Part shown: in pieces, positions 1 to 8,096 of the stretch | Numbering within the stretch: the stretch's first letter is position 1 | Layout of the letters: each line of letters starts with the position of its first letter | Assembly: GCF_024752305.1 (NCBI RefSeq) | Contig: NZ_JANTHX010000005.1 | Location: 27,050 to 91,049 of the forward strand | DNA from: Protaetiibacter mangrovi | GTDB lineage: Bacteria > Actinomycetota > Actinomycetes > Actinomycetales > Microbacteriaceae | Reading direction: 5' to 3' | DNA length: 64,000 nt | The notes under the pieces: generated by a model | Database searches by the model: none | The model's input: the letters and a program-made list of their open reading frames with translations, nothing else | Told to the model about the DNA's origin: nothing | Translations under genes and position numbers: made by a program

Positions 1-1
1 C

Positions 2-775
2 GCCGCCGACAAGTACGGCCTCAGCCAGCTGCACCAGATCCGCGGACGCGTGGGTCGCGGCCGCGAGCGCGCCTACGCGTACTTCCTCTACGAGGCCGAG
101 AAGCCGCTCACCGAGACCGCGCAGGACCGCCTGGAGACGATCGCCGCCAACAACGAGCTGGGCGGCGGCATGCAGATCGCCCTCAAGGATCTCGAGATCC
201 GCGGCGCCGGCAACCTGCTCGGCGGCGAGCAGTCCGGCCACATCGCGGGCGTCGGATTCGACCTGTACCTGCGCATGATCGGCGAGGCGGTGTCGGCGTT
301 CCGCGGCGACGTCGCGGAGGGCCAGACCGAGCTGCGCCTCGAGCTGCCGGTCGACGCCCGCATCCCCGACGGCTACATCGAGTCCGAGCGGCTGCGCCTC
401 GAGGCATACCAGAAGCTCTCGACCGCGGCCGCGCCGCTCTCACCCGACGACGCCCTCGACCGGGTCGTCGAGGAGCTCGTCGACCGCTACGGCGAACTGC
501 CGGAGGCCGTGCAGCAGCTGGTCGCCGTCTCGCGGCTGCGCCGACGCGCCCAGAAGGCCGGGCTCGGCGAGGTCGTGGCGATGGGCGGACGGATGCGGCT
601 CGCGCCGCTCGACCCGCCCGACTCGATCCAGGTGCGGCTCACCCGCATGTACCCGGGCGTCAAGTTCTTCGCCGCCCAGCACGCCGTCAACGTGCCCATG
701 CCCGAGGGCGCATCCGACGCCGAGCTGATCGCCTGGGTCGAGCAGCTGCTGACGGCGGCCGTGCCCCAGGGCTAG
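2..775 (+). CDS. mfd: Transcription-repair coupling factor Mfd, C-terminal part (5' cut by window)
   Basis: Mfd is a cytoplasmic translocase that removes RNA polymerase stalled at DNA lesions and recruits UvrA. The reading frame is open from base 2, and 257 codons of a roughly 1,150-residue family are visible. Near the start is the RecG/Mfd-type helicase motif VI (QIRGRVGRG, about residues 10-20). It is followed by the conserved block with GAGNLLGGEQSGH and then the C-terminal TRCF domain (about residues 100-240). The missing N-terminal part lies outside the window. The stop codon TAG (773-775) also forms the first three bases of a promoter hexamer for the next gene. The assignment is firm. 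Confidence 0.94.
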   Translation, partial: AADKYGLSQLHQIRGRVGRGRERAYAYFLYEAEKPLTETAQDRLETIAANNELGGGMQIALKDLEIRGAGNLLGGEQSGHIAGVGFDLYLRMIGEAVSAFRGDVAEGQTELRLELPVDARIPDGYIESERLRLEAYQKLSTAAAPLSPDDALDRVVEELVDRYGELPEAVQQLVAVSRLRRRAQKAGLGEVVAMGGRMRLAPLDPPDSIQVRLTRMYPGVKFFAAQHAVNVPMPEGASDAELIAWVEQLLTAAVPQG

Positions 776-778
776 CCT
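773..778 (+). promoter_or_regulatory. -10 hexamer TAGCCT, leaderless promoter of the hexapeptide-repeat gene
   Basis: TAGCCT is followed by six bases and then the ATG at 785, so the start codon is the predicted transcription start. The TAG of the hexamer is the mfd stop codon. Confidence 0.6.
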
Positions 779-784
779 GACCGC

Positions 785-1384
785 ATGCTGTTCGAGCACC
801 TCGGGCACAGCCCGCGCGTCGACCCCACCGCCGTCGTCGCCCCGACCGCCGTGATCTCCGGCGACGTGACGATCGGGCCCGGCTGCCAGGTGCTGCACGG
901 CGCGGTCATCAGCGCCGAGGGCGGCCCCATCACGATCGGCGAGTCGAGCATCGTGATGGAGAACGCCCTCCTGCGGGCGAGCGCGACCGATCCGCTGCAC
1001 ATCGGCGACCACGTGCTGGTGGGCCCGATGGCGTCGGTGTCGGGCGCGACGGTCGGCGACGAGGTGTTCCTCGCCACCGGCGCCCGGGTGTTCAACGGGG
1101 CGCGCATCGGGGCGCGCAGCGAGGTGCGCATCAACGCCGTCGTGCACCTGCGCACCGTGCTGCCGGAGCGTGCGACGGTGCCGATCGCGTGGGTGGCCGT
1201 GGGCGATCCGGCCCGGATCCTGAGCCCCGAGCGGCACGACGAGATCTGGGCGATCCAGCAGGGGCTCGACTTCCCGGGCTACGTGTTCGGCCTCGACCGC
1301 TCGACGCCGGATCTCATGGTGCAGCTCACGGAGCGCTACGCGCGCCACCTCGCCCGCCACGCCGACGACCGTCCGGTCGGCTGA
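785..1384 (+). CDS. Hexapeptide-repeat (left-handed beta-helix) protein, gamma-carbonic-anhydrase-like
   Basis: The 199-residue protein has repeated hexapeptide turns (for example VAPTAVISGDVTIG and IGARSEVRI) over about residues 12-150, which fold as a left-handed beta-helix, plus a helical C-terminal tail with WAIQQGLDFPGY. This matches the gamma-carbonic anhydrase/PaaY-like group. In carbonic anhydrases zinc is held by three histidines. Where family members usually read IGH or VGHGA, this protein reads VGPMASVSG, so a zinc site is not evident and catalysis is doubtful. The ATG is fixed by a -10 hexamer six bases upstream. Metal-binding anhydrase, acyltransferase or scaffold are all possible roles. 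Confidence 0.75.
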   Translation: MLFEHLGHSPRVDPTAVVAPTAVISGDVTIGPGCQVLHGAVISAEGGPITIGESSIVMENALLRASATDPLHIGDHVLVGPMASVSGATVGDEVFLATGARVFNGARIGARSEVRINAVVHLRTVLPERATVPIAWVAVGDPARILSPERHDEIWAIQQGLDFPGYVFGLDRSTPDLMVQLTERYARHLARHADDRPVG

Positions 1385-1396
1385 GCCCTCCGCGCC

Positions 1397-2152
1397 TCAG
1401 GAGCGCGTCGACCAGACCTTGCCGATGACGAGCGGCAGCAGCACGAGCGAGCGCAGGTCGACGATCGCGTGCACCGCGATCGGCAGCAGGATGGTGCCCG
1501 AGACGAGGTAGAGGTAGGCGAAGATCGCCCCGAGCGCGGTGGCGGTGAGCACGCCGACCCAGCGCTGGTAGAGATGCAGCGCCCCGAACAGCAGGGTCGA
1601 GAGCGCGAAGGCGACGGGGCCGTCGGGCCAGATGCCGAACAACAGCGCGGGCAGCGCGAGCCGGAACATGAGCTCCTCGAAGACCCCCGCCGAGAGCGCG
1701 AGACCCGCTCCGTAGGGCAGCTCGCCGCGGGTGCGCGGCAGCAGGGCTCCGATGTCGCCGAGCTTCGGCACGTCGTCGGGGCTCGCGCGTCGCAGCAGCA
1801 GCACCGGCAGCACGAGGGCCACGAGCACCCCGACCGCTGCGCCGATCGCGATGCCCCGGCCGAGCGGGGAGTCCAGGAAGAACGCCCGGGATGCGGCGAT
1901 CGGCTCCCACGCCTGACCGTCGCGCAGCACCTGCGGCACGTACTCCCAGGCGGCCAGCAGCACCGCCGCCGAGAGCCCCCCGAAGACGAGCACCGACTCG
2001 ACGAGCCAGCGCCTCATCACCTTCTGCCGGGAGGAGGTGGCGCGCATCCGCTTGAACTGGGCGTACTCGCGCCGCTCGCGGGAGACGGCGCGCCAGACCA
2101 GCAGGGCGACGATCACGAGGAGGAGCGCCAGCAACTGCAACGCCATGCGCAC
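1397..2152 (-). CDS. CPBP-family intramembrane glutamic endopeptidase
   Basis: A 251-residue membrane protein with hydrophobic segments at about residues 4-20, 52-68, 99-120, 150-180, 182-195 and 200-235. The family motifs are present: EELMFR (159-164), a histidine in FGALH (193) and a second in HAIVD (228). These form the active site of CPBP (Abi/CAAX-like) proteases. The substrate cannot be read from sequence; family members process prenylated proteins, peptides or anti-sigma factors. The start ATG at 2152 has GGGAGG about five bases upstream. It is convergent with the hexapeptide-repeat gene and divergent from the acyltransferase. Confidence 0.85.
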   Translation of the reverse strand: MRMALQLLALLLVIVALLVWRAVSRERREYAQFKRMRATSSRQKVMRRWLVESVLVFGGLSAAVLLAAWEYVPQVLRDGQAWEPIAASRAFFLDSPLGRGIAIGAAVGVLVALVLPVLLLRRASPDDVPKLGDIGALLPRTRGELPYGAGLALSAGVFEELMFRLALPALLFGIWPDGPVAFALSTLLFGALHLYQRWVGVLTATALGAIFAYLYLVSGTILLPIAVHAIVDLRSLVLLPLVIGKVWSTRS

Positions 2153-2248
2153 CTCCCTCGCGTCGTCCCATCCTGGCAGTTCCGGGTGCCGCAGATCGCC
2201 ACGGGATGTTCACCCGGGTGAAACACGCCGTCGTCAGACTTGGGGGGC

Positions 2249-3262
2249 ATGGAGCCCCCCGCCCGCCTGGTGTGGATCGATGTCGCCCGCGGCATCGCCA
2301 TCACGCTCGTCGTGGCCCACCACAGCATCCAGTTCCTCGACGGGAACGGCTGGTCGGTGGGCCCCCTCCCCGCGATCAGCGCCCTCCTGGCGACGTTCCG
2401 GATGCCCCTGTTCTTCCTCGTGTCGGGGGTTCTCGCCTCGGGGATCATCGCGCGCGCGAGCTTCTCGGCCCTGTTCTGGCGGCGCATGGCGCTGCTCATC
2501 TACATCTACGCGCTGTGGTGCCTCATCCGATACGCCTGGTTCCTCTGGGTGCCGTGGCCGTTCGACCCCGCCGTCTCGCCGCTCGGCGACCTGACGACCG
2601 CGCTCATCCTGCCGTGGTCGGGGCTCTGGTTCGTGTACGGCCTCGCGCTCTACATGGCGCTGGCCTGGCTCATGCGCCGGCTGCCGTGGTGGGTGCAGCT
2701 CGCGGCCGGGTTCGTCGTGAGCGGACTCTTCGCGACCGGCGTGCTGCAGATCGGCGCCGTGTACACGTGGCGCTCGATCGGCACCTACTTCGTGTTCTTC
2801 CTGCTCGGATCCCTCGCGAGCTCCCGCATCCGGGCGCTCGCCGGCCGGCTCACGATCCCCTGGGCGCTGCTGGTGGCCGGCGTGTTCGTGGTCGGGTGCG
2901 TGGTGTTCGCCCTCGGGCCGCTGCACGCGCTGGTCGGCTACCTCGTCTCGTTCGCGGGCGCCGCGTTCGGCGTGGCCCTCGCGGTGACGCTCGCGCGCTG
3001 GGGTCCCGCGGCCCGTGCGGTGGGCTACCTCGGGCAGCGCACGCTGCCGATCTACGTCACCCACGTGCTCGTCGTGTCGCTGCTCGCCTGGGTGGTGCCG
3101 ACGGATCTGGTCCCCGCCGCGATCGCGGTGCTGCTGCTCATCGCGATCTCGATCACGGCGAGCGTGCTGCTGGGGGAGCTGCTCGGCAGGGTGGGCGGGG
3201 TGTACTCGCTGCCGGCCCCGGTGGGGCGCTTCGCACGCACCCGATCGGCTCCGGCGACCTGA
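2249..3262 (+). CDS. Acyltransferase 3 family membrane protein
   Basis: About 337 residues with some ten hydrophobic segments. The N-terminus reads LVWIDVARGIAITLVVAHHS, the acyltransferase-3 signature in which the paired histidines are thought to be catalytic. Members transfer acetyl or similar groups onto cell-wall polysaccharides, lipids or antibiotics at the membrane; the acceptor here is unknown. A TTG at 2240 is in frame, but ATG 2249 is preferred because CAGACT (2235-2240) fits a -10 element eight bases upstream and the signature begins shortly after it. The gene is followed by an MFS exporter in the same direction after 41 bases. Confidence 0.8.
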   Translation: MEPPARLVWIDVARGIAITLVVAHHSIQFLDGNGWSVGPLPAISALLATFRMPLFFLVSGVLASGIIARASFSALFWRRMALLIYIYALWCLIRYAWFLWVPWPFDPAVSPLGDLTTALILPWSGLWFVYGLALYMALAWLMRRLPWWVQLAAGFVVSGLFATGVLQIGAVYTWRSIGTYFVFFLLGSLASSRIRALAGRLTIPWALLVAGVFVVGCVVFALGPLHALVGYLVSFAGAAFGVALAVTLARWGPAARAVGYLGQRTLPIYVTHVLVVSLLAWVVPTDLVPAAIAVLLLIAISITASVLLGELLGRVGGVYSLPAPVGRFARTRSAPAT

Positions 3263-3303
3263 CGCGGGAATGCGCGGGGCCGCGCACGACTTGAACCCCT
3301 TCG

Positions 3304-4749
3304 ATGACGAAGAACGATGTCGGGCTGCGGTCCGAGCGGGGACCCATCCTGCTGGCGATCATGGTGGCGACCGCGGTCGTCGCGATCGACGCCACGATCA
3401 TCTCGACGGCGGTGCCGTCGATCGTCGGCGACATCGGGGGGTTCAGCCAGTTCCCCTGGCTGTTCTCGGTCTACCTGCTCACCCAGTCGGTGACGGTCCC
3501 CGTCTACGCGAAGCTCGCCGACACGATCGGGCGCAAGCGCATCATCCTGTTCGGGATCGCGGTGTTCCTGCTCGGCTCGATCCTGTGCGCGATCGCGTGG
3601 GACATGCCGAGCCTCATCGCGTTCCGCGCCCTGCAGGGCATCGGCGCGGGCGCCATCCTGCCGATCACGATCACGATCGTGGGCGACATCTACACCCTCG
3701 AGGAGCGCGCCCGCACACAGGGCTACATCGCGAGCGTCTGGGCGATCGCGGCCGTCGCGGGACCGGCCCTCGGCGGGATCTTCGCCATGTGGGACTTCTG
3801 GCGCGGCATCTTCCTCATCAACATCCCGCTGTGCGCGATCGCGTTCTGGCTGCTCGCCCGCGACTACCACGAGAGCTTCGAGCGCCGGCGGCACCGCATC
3901 GACGTCGCGGGGGCGGCGCTGCTCACGGCCGCCCTCACGCTCCTGCTGCTCGGGGTGCTCGAGGGCGGCAACAGCTGGGCGTGGGACTCCGCCGTGTCGT
4001 TCGCGATCTTCGGCGCGGGGGCGCTGCTGCTCGTCGGCTTCGTGCTGGTGGAGCGTCGGGCGGCGGAGCCCGTGCTGCCGCTGTGGGTCATGGGCCGGCC
4101 GCTGCTGCGCTCGACGAACGTCGTCGGCCTCGCCGTCGGCGCCGCGCTCATCGGTCTGACCGCCTTCGTGCCCACCTATCTCGTGGTGGGGATCGGTGTG
4201 AGCCCCCTCGTCGCCGGGCTCGCGCTGGCGACTCTGACGATCGGCTGGCCGATCGCCGCCTCCCTCTCGGGGCGCCTCTACCTGCGCATCGGATTCCGCA
4301 CGACCGCCGTGATGGGCGCCTCGCTCGTGGTGCTCGGCACGGTGGCGCTGGCGCTGCTCGGGCCCTACCCGTCGATCCTCGGCGTGGCCGCCGTATCGTT
4401 CGTAATCGGGCTCGGCTTCGGCTTCGCGGCCGTCCCGACGCTGGTCGCCGCCCAGTCGAGCGTCGGCTGGGACGAGCGGGGCGTCGTCACGGGGGCCAAC
4501 ATGTTCGCCCGCTCGATCGGCCAGTCCGTGGGCGCTGCGGTGCTCGGCGCGGTCGCGAACGGCGTGATCGCCGCGCACGGCGGCGACGAGACCGATCCCG
4601 CGACGATCATCGACGCCTCGACGGCGGTCTTCGTCGGCGCGGCGATCGTGGCGGCGCTGTTGCTCGTCGCGACCGTCACGATGCCCCGCGAGCGGCGCGC
4701 CGCATCCGCCGCCGCCCCCGCGACGGGCCCCATCCCCGAGGTGGGCTGA
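3304..4749 (+). CDS. MFS transporter, DHA2 (14-TM) drug:proton antiporter type
   Basis: The 481-residue protein has about 14 predicted membrane segments. It carries MFS motif A after the second segment (YAKLADTIGRKRI), an RALQGIGAGAILP motif in helix 4 and the antiporter motif C (AVAGPALGGI) in helix 5. These features are typical of DHA2-family exporters of the EmrB/QacA type, which expel lipophilic drugs or metabolites using the proton gradient. The specific substrate is unknown and no adjacent regulator is present. The start ATG 3304 begins just ahead of the first membrane segment; no strong ribosome binding site is seen. Confidence 0.85.
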   Translation: MTKNDVGLRSERGPILLAIMVATAVVAIDATIISTAVPSIVGDIGGFSQFPWLFSVYLLTQSVTVPVYAKLADTIGRKRIILFGIAVFLLGSILCAIAWDMPSLIAFRALQGIGAGAILPITITIVGDIYTLEERARTQGYIASVWAIAAVAGPALGGIFAMWDFWRGIFLINIPLCAIAFWLLARDYHESFERRRHRIDVAGAALLTAALTLLLLGVLEGGNSWAWDSAVSFAIFGAGALLLVGFVLVERRAAEPVLPLWVMGRPLLRSTNVVGLAVGAALIGLTAFVPTYLVVGIGVSPLVAGLALATLTIGWPIAASLSGRLYLRIGFRTTAVMGASLVVLGTVALALLGPYPSILGVAAVSFVIGLGFGFAAVPTLVAAQSSVGWDERGVVTGANMFARSIGQSVGAAVLGAVANGVIAAHGGDETDPATIIDASTAVFVGAAIVAALLLVATVTMPRERRAASAAAPATGPIPEVG

Positions 4750-4800
4750 GGGGTCGCGAACTGCACGCGGCCCCGGCGTGTCGCTGCACTTTGCGACCCC
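4750..4800 (+). terminator. Imperfect long hairpin after the MFS gene
   Basis: Bases 4750-4765 (starting GGGGTCGC) pair with 4785-4800 (ending GCGACCCC): 14 of 16 positions match, with a 19-base loop. It directly follows the MFS stop codon and precedes mazG. There is no U-run, so it may be a terminator or a repetitive palindrome. Confidence 0.5.
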
Positions 4801-4816
4801 TCACCGGCTGGGGCGA

Positions 4817-4822
4817 GAGGAT
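4817..4822 (+). promoter_or_regulatory. -10-like hexamer GAGGAT, leaderless promoter of mazG
   Basis: GAGGAT ends six bases before the ATG at 4829, the same spacing seen at many other starts in this window. It could alternatively act as a weak purine-rich ribosome binding site. Confidence 0.45.
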
Positions 4823-4828
4823 GAGGGT

Positions 4829-5515
4829 ATGAGCGAGGCCGCATCCGAACCCGTCGTGCCGACGACGCCGCATCCGCGGCTCGAGGAGCTCGTGGCCGTG
4901 CTCGAGCATCTGCGGGCCCCCGGCGGATGCGCGTGGGACCGCGAGCAGACCCACGCCTCGCTCGTGCAGTACCTCGTCGAGGAGACCTACGAGCTCGTCG
5001 ACGCGATCGAGGCGGGCGACGACGCCGAGCTCGTCGAGGAGCTCGGCGACGTGCTGTACCAGGTGATCTTCCACTCCGACATCGCGGCGGAGGAGGGGCG
5101 CTTCACCCTCGAGGACGTCGCGGCGCACATGACGGCCAAGATGGTGGGCCGCCACCCGCACGTGTTCGGCGACGCCGTCGCCGACACCCCCGACGCCGTG
5201 ATGGCGCGCTGGGACGAGCTGAAGAGGGTGGAGAAGCCGACCCGCGCGAGCGTGCTCGACGGCATCCCGCAGGGCATGCCGGCCCTCGCTCTCGCGGCGA
5301 AGCTCGTGGGCCGGGCCGAGAAGGTCGGGCTCGATCCCGTCGCCGCGGACGCCGTTCCCGCCACGGAGGCTCAGCTCGGCGACGAGCTGCTCGCGACGGT
5401 CGTCGCCTCACGCGCCGCGGGCCTCGACGCCGAGCGCGCTCTCCGCGACGCCCTCCGTCGCCTGCAGGAGGACATCCGCGCGCGGGAGGCTCAGGAGTCC
5501 GAGCGCGCCCGGTAG
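4829..5515 (+). CDS. mazG: MazG nucleoside triphosphate pyrophosphohydrolase
   Basis: The 228-residue protein hydrolyses (d)NTPs to NMP and pyrophosphate, a house-cleaning role in the cytoplasm. The core is clear: RLEELVAVLEHLRAPGGCAWD, then the metal-binding EETYE (51-55) and EELGD (70-74) of the MazG helical fold. The C-terminal half is weaker and looks like a degenerate second MazG repeat, as in E. coli MazG (about 263 residues). An in-frame GTG at 4778 lies inside the upstream hairpin, so ATG 4829 is preferred. Its 3' end overlaps the convergent CGNR gene by 25 bases. Confidence 0.92.
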   Translation: MSEAASEPVVPTTPHPRLEELVAVLEHLRAPGGCAWDREQTHASLVQYLVEETYELVDAIEAGDDAELVEELGDVLYQVIFHSDIAAEEGRFTLEDVAAHMTAKMVGRHPHVFGDAVADTPDAVMARWDELKRVEKPTRASVLDGIPQGMPALALAAKLVGRAEKVGLDPVAADAVPATEAQLGDELLATVVASRAAGLDAERALRDALRRLQEDIRAREAQESERAR

Positions 5516-6039
5516 GCCCGCACGGCCATCCGGTTGCCGCAGCGCGTCGAGCAGAAGCGCTTCGAGCCGTTCTTCGACAGGTCGACGAAGATGCCGGTGC
5601 AGTCGTCGGCCTCGCAGTCGCGCAGCCGGTCGAGGCGATCGGCGCGGATGACGTCGACGAGCGACATCGCCGCCTCGACGAGGATGCGGTCGGCGAGCGG
5701 CGCCTCGTTGTCGACGGCGTGGATGTGCCAGCCGAAGCCGTCGTGGTCGACGAGACGGGGGACCGCGCGCGCGTCGGCGAGGATCCCGTTGACCCAGTCG
5801 ACGACGGCGTCCTCGTCGGCGCCCCAGATGTCGCGGATCCGGTCCCGCGCCTCGCGCACCGCGGTGAGTTCGGCGGCGTCGCGATCGAGGCGTCCGGAGA
5901 ACTTCCACTCCCGGATGAGCTGCGACAGCTGGGCCTGCGTGGAGAGCTCGTCGGTGCCGCTCTCGGATGCGCTCTCGACGGTGTCGCCGAGTGCCTGGAG
6001 GAAGGCGAGGTTCAATTCGGTGTCATGGGTGAAAAGCAT
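5491..6039 (-). CDS. CGNR zinc-finger / ABATE-domain regulatory protein
   Basis: A 182-residue protein with an N-terminal ABATE-type region (THDTELNLAFLQALGDT) and a C-terminal CGNR zinc finger: Cys142, Cys147, Cys163 and Cys167, the last within CGNR. The arrangement is typical of small, putative DNA-binding stress regulators in actinobacteria; no target is known. A longer frame begins at 6099, but ATG 6039 has AGGAG four bases upstream and starts at the family's conserved N-terminus. The gene is divergent from the EamA transporter, which could be its target (inference), and overlaps mazG at its 3' end. Confidence 0.83.
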   Translation of the reverse strand: MLFTHDTELNLAFLQALGDTVESASESGTDELSTQAQLSQLIREWKFSGRLDRDAAELTAVREARDRIRDIWGADEDAVVDWVNGILADARAVPRLVDHDGFGWHIHAVDNEAPLADRILVEAAMSLVDVIRADRLDRLRDCEADDCTGIFVDLSKNGSKRFCSTRCGNRMAVRAYRARSDS

Positions 6040-6116
6040 TTGACTCCTGACCGACGGGGGCGGTACTGTCACGACTGAATCCAACTTAGCCCATGACACC
6101 GGAAAGAGGTCGACCG

Positions 6117-7205
6117 ATGGTCCTCCGCGCCGTCTCCGCCCGCCGCGGCCTCGTCGGCGTCGTGATGGGCCTCGCGGCCGGGCTCGCCTTCGGGGCGGGC
6201 GGCACCATCGTCAAGCCGCTGTTCTCCGAGGGCTGGACCCCCGGCGCCGCGGTCTTCGGGCGGCTCGTCGTCGCCGCCCTCGCCCTGGCGATCCCCGCGA
6301 TCATCGCCATGCGCGGCGAGCTGCGCCCCCTGCTGCGGGCCTGGCGCCTCGTGCTCGCCTACGCCGTGCTCGCCGTGGCCGGTGTGCAGCTCGCCTTCTA
6401 CGCGGCGATCGAGCGCATCCCGGTCGGCATCGCCCTGCTCATCGAGTACCTGGCCCCCGTCGCCCTGCTGCTGCTGGCCTGGGCGCGCACGCGGCGGATG
6501 CCGCATCGCGTCGTGCTGGTCGGCGCCGGCCTCGCCGTGGTGGGTCTCGTGCTCGTGATCGGGCCCTCGGGTGCGGGCGCGCTCGATCCCGTCGGCATCG
6601 CCCTCGCCTCCGTCGCGATGATCGGCGTCGCGTTCTACTACGTCGTCGGCGACCGCACCCCGGTGGGGGTCCCGCCGGTGGCGCTCGCCTGGTCGGGCTT
6701 CGTCGTGGGCGCGCTGGCGCTCGGCCTCGCGGGCCTCGTCGGGATCCTCCCGATGCACGCGAGCTTCGGCGAGGTCGCCTTCTTCGGCATGCGCGCCCCC
6801 TGGTGGGCGCCGCTCGTCACGGTCGGCGTCGTCTCGACCGCGTTCGCGTACGTCGCCGGCATCACGGCCATCACGCTGCTCGGCACGCGGGTGGCCTCGT
6901 TCCTCGGCCTGTCGGAGGTGATCTTCGCCGGGCTCATCGGCTGGATCGTGCTGGGCGAGGCGATCGGCCCGATCGGGCTCGTGGGGGCCGGGCTCATCCT
7001 CGGCGGCATCGTGCTGGTGCGCCTCGAGCCGGTCGCGGCGTCGGCGCCGCTGCCCGAGCCGCTGCCGGTCACCGAGCCGATCGCGATCCTCCCGGATGCG
7101 CCGCCCGCGCCGACCGAGCCGCACCAGACGCCGCAGAGCGCGCCGGATGCGGCGGTGGCGCCGGAGGCCTCCCGGCTCCCCGACGCCACCGCGACACCGC
7201 TCTGA
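6117..7205 (+). CDS. EamA/DMT-family transporter
   Basis: A 362-residue protein with about ten membrane helices made of two EamA repeats (residues about 10-140 and 150-300). Typical features are AFGAGGTIVKPLF early on, IPVGIALLIEYLAPV at the end of repeat one and SFLGLSEVIFAGLIGWIVLGE in repeat two. Members move amino acids, purines or other metabolites. A 60-residue Pro/Ala-rich cytoplasmic tail follows the last helix. ATG 6117 is preferred over ATG 6093 because AAAGAGG (6103-6109) lies at the right distance. It ends one base before the convergent SDR gene. Confidence 0.85.
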   Translation: MVLRAVSARRGLVGVVMGLAAGLAFGAGGTIVKPLFSEGWTPGAAVFGRLVVAALALAIPAIIAMRGELRPLLRAWRLVLAYAVLAVAGVQLAFYAAIERIPVGIALLIEYLAPVALLLLAWARTRRMPHRVVLVGAGLAVVGLVLVIGPSGAGALDPVGIALASVAMIGVAFYYVVGDRTPVGVPPVALAWSGFVVGALALGLAGLVGILPMHASFGEVAFFGMRAPWWAPLVTVGVVSTAFAYVAGITAITLLGTRVASFLGLSEVIFAGLIGWIVLGEAIGPIGLVGAGLILGGIVLVRLEPVAASAPLPEPLPVTEPIAILPDAPPAPTEPHQTPQSAPDAAVAPEASRLPDATATPL

Positions 7206-7206
7206 G

Positions 7207-7962
7207 TCACTGCGCCGTGTAGCCCCCGTCGACGACGTGGTAGCTGCCCGTGATGAACGAGGCGGCATCCGACGCCAGGAACGCCACGAGCCCCGCGACC
7301 TCTTCGGGCTCGCCGAGGCGGCCCATCGCGTGCTTGCCCTCGAGGAAGGCGAGGGTGTCGGCGTCGAGGTTCGCCTCGACGAGCGGCGTCTTGATGAAGC
7401 CCGGTCCGACCGAGTTGACGCGCACCCCCTGGGTCGCGTACTCGAGCGCCGCGTTCTTGGTGGCGCCGACGACGCCGTGCTTGGCCGCGACGTAGGCGAC
7501 CGACCCGGCGAAGCCGACCGATCCGAGGATCGAGGCCATGTTCACGATCGAGCCGCCGCCGTTGCGCACCATCGCCGGCAGCTGGGCGCGCATGCCGTAG
7601 GTGACCGCCGAGAGGTTGATGTCGATCACCTTGCGCCAGCCGTCGAGCGGGTACTCGCCCGTCGGGGCGGACGGGCCGCCGATGCCGGCGTTGTTGACGG
7701 CGATCTTCAGGGGGGCGAGTTTCTCGGCCGCCTCGACCGCGGCGACCGCGTCGTCGGGGTCGGCGACGTCGCCCACGTGGGCGACCGCGGTGCCGCCCGC
7801 GGCCTCGATCTCGGCGACGACGGCCTCGGCGTGATCCTTCACGAGGTCGGCGACGACGACCTTGGCGCCGTTCGCGGCGAGCAGGAGGGCGACGGCGCGG
7901 CCGATGCCGCTTCCGCCTCCCGTGACGATCGCGGAACGCTCCGCGACATCGTAGGTGGCCAT
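7207..7962 (-). CDS. Short-chain dehydrogenase/reductase (SDR) oxidoreductase
   Basis: A 251-residue classical SDR that would use NAD(H) or NADP(H) to oxidise or reduce an alcohol or ketone. The cofactor motif TGGGSGIG is at 14-21, NNAG at 90-93, and the catalytic residues are Ser144, Tyr157 and Lys161 (YVAAK). The C-terminal block SFITGSYHVVDGGYTA is typical. The substrate is unknown. A GAAAGG ribosome binding site precedes ATG 7962. It is transcribed divergently from a TetR regulator across a 134-base gap with matching operator half-sites, so it is the likely regulated partner. Confidence 0.9.
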   Translation of the reverse strand: MATYDVAERSAIVTGGGSGIGRAVALLLAANGAKVVVADLVKDHAEAVVAEIEAAGGTAVAHVGDVADPDDAVAAVEAAEKLAPLKIAVNNAGIGGPSAPTGEYPLDGWRKVIDINLSAVTYGMRAQLPAMVRNGGGSIVNMASILGSVGFAGSVAYVAAKHGVVGATKNAALEYATQGVRVNSVGPGFIKTPLVEANLDADTLAFLEGKHAMGRLGEPEEVAGLVAFLASDAASFITGSYHVVDGGYTAQ

Positions 7963-8032
7963 GGGGGATGCCTTTCGTTCTTCCGCAGCCCGCGGACGAG
8001 GGGAGGACCGCGACGTCCGAAGGCTCCACTAA

Positions 8033-8076
8033 CCGACATCTGTCGGATTAACGCCCAGCCTACACCTGTCGGTTAG
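8033..8076. promoter_or_regulatory. Divergent operator for the SDR/TetR pair: CCGACA-TC-TGTCGG plus an extra half-site
   Basis: Bases 8033-8046 form an inverted repeat with six-base arms CCGACA and TGTCGG around TC. A second half-site TGTCGG lies at about 8067-8072 and touches the -10 element TAGGCT (8074-8079) of the TetR gene. The placement between divergent genes and over the promoter is typical of TetR autorepression. Confidence 0.7.
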
Positions 8077-8096
8077 GCTCCGCGCGAGGAGGTCGG

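Noticed and set aside
2240-2248. TTG start for the acyltransferase at 2240
   Set aside because: It overlaps the -10-like CAGACT and would add only three residues before the conserved N-terminus; ATG 2249 is simpler.
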